A stretch of DNA of 64,000 nt from Sphingomonas tagetis (GCF_024211275.1 NZ_JAMLDX010000002.1:248001-312000); one strand, 5' to 3'; positions 27,849 through 36,947 are shown, counted from the stretch's first letter. The notes: generated by a model not told the origin, from the letters alone. Program-made: numbers and translations.

Positions 27849-28925
27849 ATGGATACGCTCACCCTCCCCTCCGCCCGTGACGAAGCATGGCGCTGGTCCG
27901 ACATGGCCACGCTTGAAGCAGCGCGTGAGATCAAACGCGTCGCGGGTCATGTGGGGTCGACGGCTCGCATTGGTGACGGGCCGCGCCTGGTATTTATCGA
28001 CGGCTATTATGATCCTGATTTCAGTGAACCCGGCGATCTGACGCTTGAGCGAGTCGAATTCACCTCCACGCACCCGCTTGGGCAATTCGCTGCTGGCCAA
28101 GGTTATGAGCTGAGATTCCCGCCGGCATCATTCACCGCTCCGATTGAAATCGAGCATGTCGTCGTGGGCGAGGAAAGCCACTTACCTTTGCGGTTTGTCC
28201 TCGACGATGACGCGGTGGTGTCGGTTGTGGAAACCTATAGTGGGGGTGGCTGGTCGAACCGGCTGAGCGAGTTCTCGCTCGGCAAGGGCGCGCGCCTGAT
28301 GCGCGCCGTCCGCCTGTTGCAGGACGAAGGCTTCGTGTCGATCCGCGACGAGGCCAGCATCGGCGAGGCCGCCAGCTATGTCGCGACCTTCCTCGGCGCC
28401 GGAGGGATGGGCAGCCGCATCGATGGCTTCCTTCGCCTTGACGGTGTCGGCGCCTTCGCCGAAATGGGCGGCGCGCTGCTCACGCGCGGCGAGCAGAAGC
28501 AGGAAGCTGCCGTCGCCGTCCACCACGCCGCGATCGAAGGCACCAGCCGCCAGGTGTGGCGCGCGGTCGCCGCCGACGCCTCGACCGCCAGCCTCGCCGC
28601 CCGCGCCGAGGTTGCGCGCCATGCGCAGAAGACCGATGGCGAACAGTCGCTGCGCGGCCTGCTGCTCAAGCGCACCGCGACGATCAACTTGAAGCCTGAA
28701 CTCGAGATCTTCGCCGACGACGTGAAGTGCGCGCACGGCGCGACGGTCGGCGAGCTCGACGCCAAGGCGCTGTTCTACATGCAGTCGCGCGGCATCCCCG
28801 AACCGCAGGCCAAGGCGCTGCTCACCCACGCCTTCGTCGCCGACGCGCTCGACCGGATCGGCGAGGAGAGCGTGCGCGATGCGTTCAAGGCCGATGCGGA
28901 CGCGTGGCTGGAGGCGGCGCTGTGA
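27849..28925 (+). CDS. sufD: Fe-S cluster assembly protein SufD
   Basis: A 358-residue partner of SufB in the SufBC2D scaffold. The C-terminal half is typical: HAQKTDGEQSLRGLLLKRTATINLKPELEIFADDVKCAHGATVG, split here as QSLRGLLL and DDVKCAHGATVG motifs, then FYMQSRGIPEPQAKALL. The start MDTLTLPSARDEAWRWSD contains the conserved EAWR-W element. The stretch 27945-28260 uses many A/T-ending codons (GGT, GAT, GCT, TTA), unlike the rest of the gene and its neighbours, suggesting a recombined segment. Confidence 0.93.
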   Translation: MDTLTLPSARDEAWRWSDMATLEAAREIKRVAGHVGSTARIGDGPRLVFIDGYYDPDFSEPGDLTLERVEFTSTHPLGQFAAGQGYELRFPPASFTAPIEIEHVVVGEESHLPLRFVLDDDAVVSVVETYSGGGWSNRLSEFSLGKGARLMRAVRLLQDEGFVSIRDEASIGEAASYVATFLGAGGMGSRIDGFLRLDGVGAFAEMGGALLTRGEQKQEAAVAVHHAAIEGTSRQVWRAVAADASTASLAARAEVARHAQKTDGEQSLRGLLLKRTATINLKPELEIFADDVKCAHGATVGELDAKALFYMQSRGIPEPQAKALLTHAFVADALDRIGEESVRDAFKADADAWLEAAL

Positions 28926-30133
28926 CCACGCTCACCGCCACCGCCCCGCTCGACGTCCTCGCCGACTTCCCCGCGATCCCCACCGGCTGGGCCTATCTCG
29001 ACACCGCCGCGACCTCGCAAAAACCGCAGCCGGTGATCGACGCGATCACGCGCAGCTACGACACGACCTATGCCACCGTGCATCGCGGCGTGTACCAGCG
29101 CTCGGCCGACATGACGCTGGCGTTCGAAGCCGCGCGCCGCCGCGTCGCGAAGTTCATCGGCGGTCAGGAGAACGAGATCGTCTTCGTCCGCGGCGCGACC
29201 GAAGGGATCAACCTCGTCGCGACCTGCTGGGCGCAAACCAACCTCAAGCCCGGCGACCGCATCCTGCTCAGCCAGCTCGAGCATCACAGCAATATCGTCC
29301 CCTGGCAGATGGCTGCCGAGCGCGCCGGCGCTACGATCGATGTCGTCCCGCTGACCCACGACCACCGCATCGACCTCGACGCGATGGAGGCGATGCTGAC
29401 GCCGCAGCACAAGCTGGTCGCACTCGCCCATGTCTCGAACGTCCTCGGCTCGGTGCTCGACGCCAAGCGCGCGGCCGCACTTGCCCATAATGTCGGCGCG
29501 AAGATCCTGCTCGACGGCTGTCAGGCGGTCCCGCGCCTCGCGGTGAACGTCGCCGATCTCGACTGCGACTTCTACGTCTTCTCGGGCCACAAGCTCTACG
29601 GCCCGACCGGCATCGGCGTGCTTTGGGGCCGCTACGATCTGCTCGACGCGATGCCGCCCTATCAGGGCGGTGGATCGATGATCGACCGCGTGACTTTCGC
29701 GAAAACCACCTATGCCCCGCCGCCGGGCCGATTCGAGGCGGGCACGCCGCATATCGTCGGCGTCACCGGGCTGCACGCCGCGATCGATTATGTCGACGGC
29801 ATCAGCCTCGACCGCATCCACGCGCACGAGACCGCCTTGGTTACCCGCACGCGCGAAGCCCTTGCCAGCCTCAACTCAGTCCGCGTCTTCGGCCCCGCCG
29901 ACAGCGCCGGGATCGTCAGTTTCGAGGTGGAGGGGGTGCATCCGCACGATGTCGCCACCATCTTGGACGAGGGTAATGTCGCGATCCGCGCCGGCCATCA
30001 CTGCGCGCAGCCGCTGATGGACTCGCTGGGCGTGGCGGCAACGGCGCGGGCGAGCTTCGGGGTGTATAACGGCGCGGCCGACATCGACGCGCTGGTCAAG
30101 GGAATCGAACGAGTGACGAGGATCTTCGGGTGA
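28922..30133 (+). CDS. sufS: Cysteine desulfurase SufS
   Basis: A 403-residue PLP enzyme that takes sulfur from cysteine for cluster building. The PLP lysine is Lys224 (SGHKLYGPTGIG) and the persulfide-carrying residue is Cys361 (GHHCAQPLM). Other motifs are YLDTAATSQKP and THDHRIDLDAM. The GTG start overlaps the sufD stop by four bases. No SufE or SufU partner is seen in the operon; sulfur transfer may use a protein encoded elsewhere. Confidence 0.97.
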   Translation: MTTLTATAPLDVLADFPAIPTGWAYLDTAATSQKPQPVIDAITRSYDTTYATVHRGVYQRSADMTLAFEAARRRVAKFIGGQENEIVFVRGATEGINLVATCWAQTNLKPGDRILLSQLEHHSNIVPWQMAAERAGATIDVVPLTHDHRIDLDAMEAMLTPQHKLVALAHVSNVLGSVLDAKRAAALAHNVGAKILLDGCQAVPRLAVNVADLDCDFYVFSGHKLYGPTGIGVLWGRYDLLDAMPPYQGGGSMIDRVTFAKTTYAPPPGRFEAGTPHIVGVTGLHAAIDYVDGISLDRIHAHETALVTRTREALASLNSVRVFGPADSAGIVSFEVEGVHPHDVATILDEGNVAIRAGHHCAQPLMDSLGVAATARASFGVYNGAADIDALVKGIERVTRIFG

Positions 30134-30594
30134 ACGAGCAGGGCAAGATCGAGATCGAGGAAGTTGAGGCGGTCGCGCCGCCCCCAAAGGCGCGCGTCGA
30201 AGAAGCGCGCGACACCTTCGAGCGCAAGCGCGACTATCTCGAAGGCTTCCTCTCGCAAAAGCCATCGGACGTCCCCGCCGGTGAACCCGGCGGCGCGACG
30301 CATGATGCGATCGTCGATGCGCTCAAGGAAATCTACGACCCGGAAATCCCGGTGAACATCTATGACCTCGGCCTGATCTACAATGTCGAGGTGACCAATG
30401 AAGGTCATGCCGTGGTGACGATGACGCTCACCACGCCGCACTGCCCGGTCGCCGAATCGATGCCGGGCGAAGTCGAATTGCGCGTCGGCGCCGTCCCCGG
30501 CGTCGGCCATGCCGAGGTCAATCTCGTCTGGGACCCGCCCTGGGATCCGCAGAAGATGAGCGACGAGGCCCGGCTCGAACTGGGAATGCTGTGA
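30130..30594 (+). CDS. sufT: SUF system assembly factor SufT (MIP18/DUF59 family)
   Basis: A 154-residue protein with a MIP18/PaaD-like domain over about residues 55-150: IYDPEIPVNIYDLGLIYNV, TLTTPHCPVAESMPGEV and VNLVWDPPWDPQKMSDEAR. The conserved Cys of TPHCP is present. SufT-type proteins help mature Fe-S proteins under high demand. The first 50 residues are charged and variable. It overlaps sufS by four bases and sufA by one. Confidence 0.92.
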   Translation: MNEQGKIEIEEVEAVAPPPKARVEEARDTFERKRDYLEGFLSQKPSDVPAGEPGGATHDAIVDALKEIYDPEIPVNIYDLGLIYNVEVTNEGHAVVTMTLTTPHCPVAESMPGEVELRVGAVPGVGHAEVNLVWDPPWDPQKMSDEARLELGML

Positions 30595-30950
30595 TGACCG
30601 AAGTGAAGACCCGCGCCCGCCCGGCCGCGATCCTGCTGACCCCCGGCGCGGAAGCGCGCATCGCCGACCTGATGTCGGCCGCGCCGGCCGACGCGATCGG
30701 GGTCAAGCTCTCGACCCCGCGCCGCGGCTGCTCGGGCCTCGCCTATTCGGTCGATTACGTCACCGCGGCGAACCCGATGGACGAGCGGATCGACACGCCC
30801 GGCGGCACGCTGTTCGTCGATGGCAGCTCGGTGCTCTATCTGATCGGCTCGACGATGGACTGGGTCGAGGACGATTTCACCGCCGGCTTCGTGTTCAACA
30901 ATCCGAACGCCAAGGGCGCGTGCGGCTGCGGCGAGAGCTTTACGGTCTGA
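30594..30950 (+). CDS. sufA: A-type Fe-S carrier (SufA/IscA/HesB family)
   Basis: A 118-residue A-type carrier that receives clusters and passes them to target proteins. The three conserved cysteines are in RRGCSGLAY and the C-terminal GACGCGESF. The ATG at 30594 overlaps the sufT stop (TGATG); a GTG one codon earlier is possible. It is the last gene of the suf operon, and its 3' end overlaps the convergent START-domain gene by 11 bp. Confidence 0.93.
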   Translation: MTEVKTRARPAAILLTPGAEARIADLMSAAPADAIGVKLSTPRRGCSGLAYSVDYVTAANPMDERIDTPGGTLFVDGSSVLYLIGSTMDWVEDDFTAGFVFNNPNAKGACGCGESFTV

Positions 30951-31377
30951 GCTCGGCCGCATAGGCGTCGAACGCCGCCAGCGCATCCTGCCAGCGCTCC
31001 AGCTGGAAATCGCGCATGCGCTCGTCCGGAAATTCGCGATGGGTCAGCGTCACCTCGGTCAAACCGTCCTTCTGCGCGAGCAGTTGAACGACCAGTTGCG
31101 ACACCCGGCCGCGGCCATGGTCCCAATCCACGGTCAGCGCTTCGCCGCGATGGACGCCGGTGAACTTGCCGAAATTGTCATAGCCCTGCTCGCCGGGCAG
31201 CGCGACCGCGACCCAGAACATGCCGCCGAGCCGGGCATCGACGCTCGCGTGCAGCACTTGGCCCCGGCTCCCGCCCCACCAGCGCTGGATATGCGCGGGC
31301 AGGGTCCACAGCTCGAATACCGTCTCGATCGGTAGCGCGACGCGGGTCAGCAAGGTGATCCGCGGCGCGGCAGGCAT
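30940..31377 (-). CDS. SRPBCC / AHSA1-type domain protein
   Basis: A 145-residue single-domain protein of the START/AHSA1 (activator of Hsp90 ATPase homologue) family. Typical elements are the N-terminal LPIETVFELWTLPAHIQRWWGG, DARLGGMFWVAV, and the closing helix RWQDALAAFDAYAAEL. Such proteins form a hydrophobic cavity for small molecules; the function is unknown. It converges on sufA with an 11-bp overlap of coding ends and diverges from the small membrane protein gene. Confidence 0.85.
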   Translation of the reverse strand: MPAAPRITLLTRVALPIETVFELWTLPAHIQRWWGGSRGQVLHASVDARLGGMFWVAVALPGEQGYDNFGKFTGVHRGEALTVDWDHGRGRVSQLVVQLLAQKDGLTEVTLTHREFPDERMRDFQLERWQDALAAFDAYAAELRP

Positions 31378-31477
31378 CAGTTGACGCCCTTGTCGCGATG
31401 GTCCAGCGGGGGTCGCGACGCGCGGTGCATGCTCGCAGTATTTCTTCGCAAGCGCACAATATCAAGAGGTCGTTTCG

Positions 31478-31657
31478 GTGAGTGACGATAAACCGGCGGC
31501 CAGACCCTCGCTCGACCCGCGCTGGAAGAATGCCGGTATCGCCGCAGCGGTGCTGCTTGCCCCCGGCGGCTTCATCCTCGGCGGGCTGCTGATCGCCCGC
31601 GCGCTCAAGAAACGGCGCGAAGCCGCCGAAGATCAGATCCAGCCTTCCAAGACCTGA
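31478..31657 (+). CDS. Small membrane protein, 59 residues
   Basis: A short frame from a GTG at 31478 to TGA at 31657. It has a charged N-terminus (MSDDKPAARPSLDPRWKN), one hydrophobic helix (GIAAAVLLAPGGFILGGLLIA) interrupted by prolines and glycines, and a basic C-terminus (RALKKRREAAEDQ) that fits the positive-inside rule. A weak AAGAGG is located at 31464-31469. Its 3' end overlaps the convergent dehydrogenase gene by 25 bp. The function is unknown. Codon use matches the neighbours, supporting it as real. Confidence 0.6.
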   Translation: MSDDKPAARPSLDPRWKNAGIAAAVLLAPGGFILGGLLIARALKKRREAAEDQIQPSKT

Positions 31658-32619
31658 TCCGGCGGCCGGTGCCCGTCGGCCCAGAACCGTATGTTCGCGA
31701 TCACCTTCTCGCCCGTCGCGACGCGGCCTTCCAGCGTCGCCGATCCCATATGCGGCGTCATCACGACATTGGGCAGCCCCAGCAGCCGCGGATCGATCTC
31801 GGGCTCGAACCGCCAGACGTCGAGCCCCGCGCCGGCCAGCCTTCCGGCCTCCAGCGCCTCGATCATCGCATCCTCGTCGACGATTCCGCCGCGCGATGCG
31901 TTGATCAGATAGACTTGCGGCCCCAGCAGCCCGATCCGCCGCGCGTCGATCAGGTCGCGGCTGTCGTCGTTGAGCGGCGTGTGGATCGTCAGAATGTCGA
32001 TGTTCGCCAGCATCTCGTCCAGATTCGGATGCCATTCCGCCCCGAACTCGGCTTCGACCACTTTCGGCAGGCGGTGGCGGTTGTGGTAATGCACCGACAG
32101 CCCGAACGCGCGCGCGCGCCGCGCCACCGCCTGGCCGATCCGCCCCATGCCGACAATGCCGAGCCGCTTGCCGCCAATGCGGTGCCCCAGCATGCCGCCC
32201 GGCGACCAGCCCTTCCACTGGCCCGAGCGCACCAGCTTTTCACCCTCGGCCAGCCGCCGCGGGACCGAGACGATCAGCGCCATCGTCATATCGGCAGTGT
32301 CTTCGGTCAGCACGCCGGGCGTGTTGGTCACGACGATCCGCCGCGCCCTCGCCGCCTTCAAATCGATATGGTTCACGCCCGCGCCGAAATTGGCGATGAG
32401 CTTGAGCCGCTCGCCCGCCCCCGCGATCAGTTGGGCGTCGATCTGGTCGGTCACGGTCGGCACCAGCACGTCGCAATCCGCCATCGCCGCCGCCAGCGCG
32501 GCACGATCCATCGGCGCGTCTGTCGGGTTGAAGGCGGCATCGAACAGCTCGCCCATCCGCTGCTCGATGCCGTCGGGCAGATCGCGGGTGACGACGACGC
32601 GGGGACGCTGCTGTGCCAT
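31633..32619 (-). CDS. D-2-hydroxyacid dehydrogenase (glyoxylate/hydroxypyruvate reductase-like)
   Basis: A 328-residue NAD(P)-dependent dehydrogenase. The Rossmann motif is GIVGMGRIG, and the catalytic triad is visible: Arg in ANFGAGVNHID-following fold and INASRGGIVDEDA, Glu in WRFEPEIDP, His in VMTPHMGSAT. The start MAQQRPRVVVTRDLP at 32619 is the family-normal one. The layout resembles glyoxylate reductase GyaR and related enzymes reducing glyoxylate or hydroxypyruvate. It is transcribed alone, divergent from the SH3 protein. Confidence 0.88.
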   Translation of the reverse strand: MAQQRPRVVVTRDLPDGIEQRMGELFDAAFNPTDAPMDRAALAAAMADCDVLVPTVTDQIDAQLIAGAGERLKLIANFGAGVNHIDLKAARARRIVVTNTPGVLTEDTADMTMALIVSVPRRLAEGEKLVRSGQWKGWSPGGMLGHRIGGKRLGIVGMGRIGQAVARRARAFGLSVHYHNRHRLPKVVEAEFGAEWHPNLDEMLANIDILTIHTPLNDDSRDLIDARRIGLLGPQVYLINASRGGIVDEDAMIEALEAGRLAGAGLDVWRFEPEIDPRLLGLPNVVMTPHMGSATLEGRVATGEKVIANIRFWADGHRPPDQVLEGWI

Positions 32620-32713
32620 GTCAGATCGATTGGCCCCGCCGTCTGCGTCAGTCAATGGTTGATGCCACGCATCGGCCGGCACTAAACAGATCGGGCAATG
32701 AAGGGGTTCTATA

Positions 32714-33205
32714 ATGCGCGTGCGGCTTTGGGCCATCATCAGCATCATCACGCTGGGCCTGGTGGCGACATCGCTCGGCGAGGCCTGGGCGCAGCAGCGC
32801 AAGCCGCCCTATTACGCGTCGATCGCCGCGTCGAAGGCGCGCATGCGCACCGGTCCCGGCCGCAACTACCCCGCCAGCTGGCTCTACCAGCGCGCCGACC
32901 TGCCGGTGAAGGTGGTCGAGGTCTATAATGACTGGCGCAAGATCGAGGATCCCGACGGCACCCAGGGTTGGATGCAGGTCCAGCTGATGTCGAGCCAGCG
33001 CACCGGCTATGTCGTCGGCGGCATCGTCGAGCTGCGCGACGCACCTCGCCTCAACGGCCGCGTCAACTGGCGCGCGGCACCGGGCGTGGTCGGGCGGATC
33101 AGCCGGTGCGAACGCGGCTGGTGCTGGTTCGACGTGCGTGGCCGCGCCGGCTATGTCGAGCAGAACCGCATCTGGGGCACTGAACCCGGCGAAGAGCTGC
33201 CCTGA
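32714..33205 (+). CDS. Exported bacterial SH3-domain protein
   Basis: A 163-residue protein with a signal peptide (IISIITLGLVATSLGEAWAQ) followed by one clear and probably a second SH3-like repeat: RMRTGPGRNYPASWLYQRADLPVKVV, with WRKIEDPDGTQGWM, then LRDAPRLNGRVNWRAAPGVVGRI and the ending GYVEQNRIWG. Such domains commonly bind cell-wall peptides or act as targeting modules. It stands alone. Confidence 0.88.
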   Translation: MRVRLWAIISIITLGLVATSLGEAWAQQRKPPYYASIAASKARMRTGPGRNYPASWLYQRADLPVKVVEVYNDWRKIEDPDGTQGWMQVQLMSSQRTGYVVGGIVELRDAPRLNGRVNWRAAPGVVGRISRCERGWCWFDVRGRAGYVEQNRIWGTEPGEELP

Positions 33206-33321
33206 CACTACCCGCCAGACCGCTACCCATTTGTCTCGCGCCTGACCCGAATGCGCCGATTGCCGCCCGCCGCGCCTGATTCCATCCTCCCGCGCAATTG
33301 GGACATTGAGGGGAACCGGCG

Positions 33322-34398
33322 ATGACGGAAGCTGTCGAACATTCGAGCGCGGGCACCAGGCCGGCCTGGGTCACGGTATTGAACGCGCTGGGCGTCATCG
33401 CCGCGCTGATCTGGCTCGTGGTGGCGATCACCGGCATCTTGATGACCTACAAGTTCGAGATCGACGACAGCCGCATCTCGTCCGCCACCCCGCCCAAGGA
33501 TCTCGGCGCAATCGAGCGGCGCATGGACTCGTTCGCCAATGCGGGCGGTCAGGCCAAGGTCAACTTCATCTGGTCCACCGCAGGCCTCAAGGATCGCTAT
33601 TATATCAGCTATTTGACCCCCACCGGCGAACACCGCGCCGCGCGCATTACCGGCGACGGCAACGTGCTGCTCGACGTGCATGGCGATCAGGCGACGGCGC
33701 TCGAATGGGCGCGCGAGATCCACCTGACGCTCGTCGCGGGCAAGACCGGCGAGTGGATACTGGCGTTCGCGAGCATCGCGCTGCTCGCGAGCATCGTCAC
33801 CTTCCTCGTCCGCGCGCTTCGCGGCCGGGGTGCAGCAACCAGCGAATTCGCAGCCCCGCGTGGCCGGCTCGAGACCTGGTATCGCCGCATTGGCCTGATC
33901 GGCGCCGTGCCGACCTTCGTCGTCGTGCTCGCCGCCACGATCATCTTCTTCGAACACCAGATCGAAGGCCCGATCGGCGCGCCGCCGATCAAGCTCGCGC
34001 CGATCGCGCCCGACGGCGAGGGCGCCGGTTTCGCCGCCTCCGCACGTGCCGCCGAGGCCGCGATCCCCGGCAGCCGCTTCGTCGGCGTGGGCATGCCAAA
34101 GCCGGGCGACGCCACCTGGTATATGTGGGTCAACCAGCCCGGCGAATATTTCCGCGAGCAGGGCTATGGCGGCAGCCTCGTCGTCGTGAACGGCAATGAT
34201 GCCAGCGTGCGCAGCGCGCATCCGCTGCAACAGGCCAGCGCCGCGTACAAGTTCATCGCGCTGCCCTACCCGGTCCATACCGGCGAGATCGCCGGACCGA
34301 TCGGGCGCTTCCTGGTGATGCTGACCGGCTTCTGGCTGGCGACGATGGTCGTCCTCGGCCTGATCCTGTGGAACCGCCGCCGCAAGGCTGCGGCCTGA
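33322..34398 (+). CDS. PepSY-associated TM-helix membrane protein (tandem paralogue 1)
   Basis: A 358-residue inner-membrane protein with about four helices: residues 20-42, about 150-172, about 200-220 and about 325-348. Two large loops lie between them. Motifs WAREIHLTLVAGKTGEW and YPVHTGEIAGPIGRFLVMLTGF resemble the PepSY_TM family, found in iron-siderophore reductase-like and heavy-metal proteins; no haem-type histidine pairs beyond these are obvious. It is followed by a closely similar gene, including a similar leader, so the pair arose by tandem duplication. Confidence 0.75.
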   Translation: MTEAVEHSSAGTRPAWVTVLNALGVIAALIWLVVAITGILMTYKFEIDDSRISSATPPKDLGAIERRMDSFANAGGQAKVNFIWSTAGLKDRYYISYLTPTGEHRAARITGDGNVLLDVHGDQATALEWAREIHLTLVAGKTGEWILAFASIALLASIVTFLVRALRGRGAATSEFAAPRGRLETWYRRIGLIGAVPTFVVVLAATIIFFEHQIEGPIGAPPIKLAPIAPDGEGAGFAASARAAEAAIPGSRFVGVGMPKPGDATWYMWVNQPGEYFREQGYGGSLVVVNGNDASVRSAHPLQQASAAYKFIALPYPVHTGEIAGPIGRFLVMLTGFWLATMVVLGLILWNRRRKAAA

Positions 34399-34404
34399 AC
34401 AAGC

Positions 34405-34435
34405 CCGGCCGCGGTCTCCGGCAGACCGCGGCCGG
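34405..34435. terminator. Hairpin after PepSY paralogue 1
   Basis: A perfect 13-bp stem (CCGGCCGCGGTCT and its complement) with a five-base loop, 7 bp after the stop codon. It lacks a U tract. Confidence 0.6.
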
Positions 34436-34557
34436 CATTACCCAAGGCTACCCGGGCCCCGCCCGAACGCACTGTCATTTGACCCGACGCACGTTGCCGT
34501 GCGGTCTGCGCAACTTCATCCTCACGCCCGCATCATAGGGACTGCGGGGACGAGGGC

Positions 34558-35637
34558 ATGACTGAATCGACGATCAATCCACAAGGGGCGGGCGGGATCG
34601 CGCGCACGGTCCTGCGCACGCTGGGCATCGTCTCGGCGCTGATCTGGCTGCTGCTCGCCGTCACCGGCATTCTGATAGCCTACAAGTTCGAACTCAACGA
34701 CCGGCTCGTCTCCACCGTTACCGCGCCCAAGGATCTCGCCGCGATCGAACGGCGCATGGATGCGCTGACCAGCGCGGGCGGCCAGGCCAAGATCAACTAT
34801 ATTTGGGGCACTGCCGGCCTGAAGGATCGCTATTTCATCAGCTACAATGCGGCCGACGGTACGAAGCGCTCGGCACGGATCGCGGGCGACGGCACGGTGC
34901 TGCTCGACACGCCGGCGGACGATCCCCCCTTCCTCGAAACGGTGCGCGAGATCCATCTCGAGTTGATGTCGGGCAAGACCGGCGAATGGATCCTCGCCAT
35001 CACCGGCATTGCCTTGCTGGCGAACCTCGTCGCGTTCGGCGTGCAGGCGCTGCGCCGCACCGGCCAGTTCGCGCCCTCGCAGGCCACGCCGGCGGACGCG
35101 AGACTGCTGGGCTGGTATCGCCGAATCGGGCTGGCCGGCGTCGTCCCCACCTTCGTCGTGGTCTTCGTCGCAGTGGTCATCTTCTTCGAACACCAGATCG
35201 AGGGGCCGATTGGCGCCCCGGCCCGCTCGCTTCCGGCGGTCGCGCCGCAGGGCAAGGGGGCAGGCTTCGCCGCCGTGGCCCGCGCCGCCGAAACCGCCAT
35301 TCCCAATGGCCGCTTCGTCGGCACCGCCTTCCCGAAAAAGCCGGACGATGCGACCTGGTGGGTGTCCGTCAACGTCCCCGGCGAATATTTCCGCGACGAC
35401 GGCTATGCCGGCAGCACCGTCGCGGTGAACGGCAACGATGCCAGCGTCCGCGAGGCTTACGAACTCAGCAAGCAGAGCGCATCCTACAAGGCGATCGCCC
35501 TACCCTACCCGGTTCACACCGGCGAAATCGCCGGACCGATCGGCCGCTTCCTGGTGATGCTGACCGGCTTTTGGCTCGCGACGATGGTCGTCATCGGCCT
35601 GATCCTGTGGAACCGCAGGCGCAAGGCCACCGCCTGA
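34558..35637 (+). CDS. PepSY-associated TM-helix membrane protein (tandem paralogue 2)
   Basis: A 359-residue paralogue of the preceding gene. Long stretches are the same or nearly so, for example AGGQAKINYIWGTAGLKDRY, IIFFEHQIEGPIGAP-type region, and the last 40 residues (HTGEIAGPIGRFLVMLTGFW to the end). The variable parts are the two extracytoplasmic loops, which suggests different ligands. The upstream region also resembles that of paralogue 1 (CATTTG, GACCCGA and TCATCCTC segments), so each copy may have its own promoter. Confidence 0.75.
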   Translation: MTESTINPQGAGGIARTVLRTLGIVSALIWLLLAVTGILIAYKFELNDRLVSTVTAPKDLAAIERRMDALTSAGGQAKINYIWGTAGLKDRYFISYNAADGTKRSARIAGDGTVLLDTPADDPPFLETVREIHLELMSGKTGEWILAITGIALLANLVAFGVQALRRTGQFAPSQATPADARLLGWYRRIGLAGVVPTFVVVFVAVVIFFEHQIEGPIGAPARSLPAVAPQGKGAGFAAVARAAETAIPNGRFVGTAFPKKPDDATWWVSVNVPGEYFRDDGYAGSTVAVNGNDASVREAYELSKQSASYKAIALPYPVHTGEIAGPIGRFLVMLTGFWLATMVVIGLILWNRRRKATA

Positions 35638-35647
35638 CGTTCGATAC

Positions 35648-35670
35648 GGCCGCCGCTGCGAGCGGCGGCC
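35648..35670. terminator. Bidirectional hairpin between PepSY paralogue 2 and thiolase
   Basis: A perfect 10-bp stem, GGCCGCCGCT and its complement, with a three-base loop, placed between convergent genes. Confidence 0.65.
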
Positions 35671-35679
35671 GCCAAAGGC

Positions 35680-36867
35680 TCAGTCGATCAATTCCACCGC
35701 CATCGCCGTCGCCTCGCCGCCGCCGATGCACAGCGACGCCAGCCCGCGCTTCTGGCCGTTATTCTGTAGCGCGGCGAGCAAGGTCGCCATGATCCGTGCG
35801 CCGCTCGCGCCGATCGGATGGCCCAGCGCGCATGCGCCGCCATTTATGTTGAGCACGTCGTGCGGCACCGACAGGTCGCGCATCGCGATCATCGAGACAC
35901 AGGCGAACGCCTCGTTGACCTCGAACAGATCGACGTCGCCGGTTTTCCAGCCGGCCCGCTCCAGCGCCTTCTGCATCGCTAACACCGGCGCCGTGGTGAA
36001 GCGCGCGGGCAGGTGCGCGTGCCCGGCATGCGACACGACCTTGGCGATCGGCGTCAGTCCCAGCTTCTCCGCGACCGACAGCCGCGTCAGCACCAAAGCC
36101 GCCGCACCGTCCGAGATCGACGAGGCATTGGCCGCGGTGATCGTTCCATCCTTGGCGAAGGCGGGCCGCAAGGTCGGGATCTTCGAGGCGTCGCCCTTGG
36201 CCGGCTGCTCGTCCTTGTCGATCACGACCACGCCCTTGCGCGTCTTGACCTCGACCGGCACGATCTCGCGGTCGAACCCGTTGCCGTTCGACGCCTTCTG
36301 CGCACGCGTCAGGCTGGCGATCGCGAATTCGTCCTGCGCCTCGCGCGTGAACTGATATTCCGTCGCAATCTCCTCCGCAAAGGTCCCCATCGCGCGGCCC
36401 GGCTCGTAAGCGTCCTCGAGCCCGTCGAGGAACATATGATCGTACAGCCGGTCGTGCCCGATGCGCGCGCCGCTGCGGTGCTTGAGCGAGAGGTAGGGCG
36501 CGTTGGTCATGCTCTCCAGCCCGCCCGCGATGATCATGTCGGCCGTGCCCGCGGCCAGCGCCTCGGCAGCCATGATCGCCGCCTGCATGCCCGATCCGCA
36601 CATCTTGTTGACCGTGGTCGCCTCGATATGGTCGGGAAGCCCGGCCTTGCGCGCCGCCTGCCGCGCGGGCGCCTGGCCGAGGCCCGCCGGCAGCACGCAG
36701 CCCATATAGATGCGGTCGACCGCCTCGCCCTTCAGCCCCGCACGCTCGACCGCCGCCCCGACCGCCGCCGCGCCGAGTTCCGTCGCGGTCACGTCGGAGA
36801 AGACGCCCTGCATGCTGCCCATAGGCGTGCGGGCATAGGAGACGATGACGACAGGATCGGTGGACAT
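35680..36867 (-). CDS. Acetyl-CoA acetyltransferase (thiolase)
   Basis: A 395-residue thiolase that condenses or cleaves acyl-CoA with CoA, for example two acetyl-CoA to acetoacetyl-CoA. Catalytic residues are present: Cys90 (NKMCGSGMQA), His in CALGHPIGASGAR and the second Cys in SLCIGGGEATA. The start at 36867 is chosen on the family N-terminus DPVVIVSYARTPMG. It could supply PhaB with acetoacetyl-CoA or act in beta-oxidation; the location does not decide. Confidence 0.92.
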   Translation of the reverse strand: MSTDPVVIVSYARTPMGSMQGVFSDVTATELGAAAVGAAVERAGLKGEAVDRIYMGCVLPAGLGQAPARQAARKAGLPDHIEATTVNKMCGSGMQAAIMAAEALAAGTADMIIAGGLESMTNAPYLSLKHRSGARIGHDRLYDHMFLDGLEDAYEPGRAMGTFAEEIATEYQFTREAQDEFAIASLTRAQKASNGNGFDREIVPVEVKTRKGVVVIDKDEQPAKGDASKIPTLRPAFAKDGTITAANASSISDGAAALVLTRLSVAEKLGLTPIAKVVSHAGHAHLPARFTTAPVLAMQKALERAGWKTGDVDLFEVNEAFACVSMIAMRDLSVPHDVLNINGGACALGHPIGASGARIMATLLAALQNNGQKRGLASLCIGGGEATAMAVELID

Positions 36868-36947
36868 GTTGGCTTCCCCGCGAGTTGTGTTGACTTGGCG
36901 GCGATCTAGGCGCGTCATTTCGCAATTGCAAAACACGGAGGCGATAT

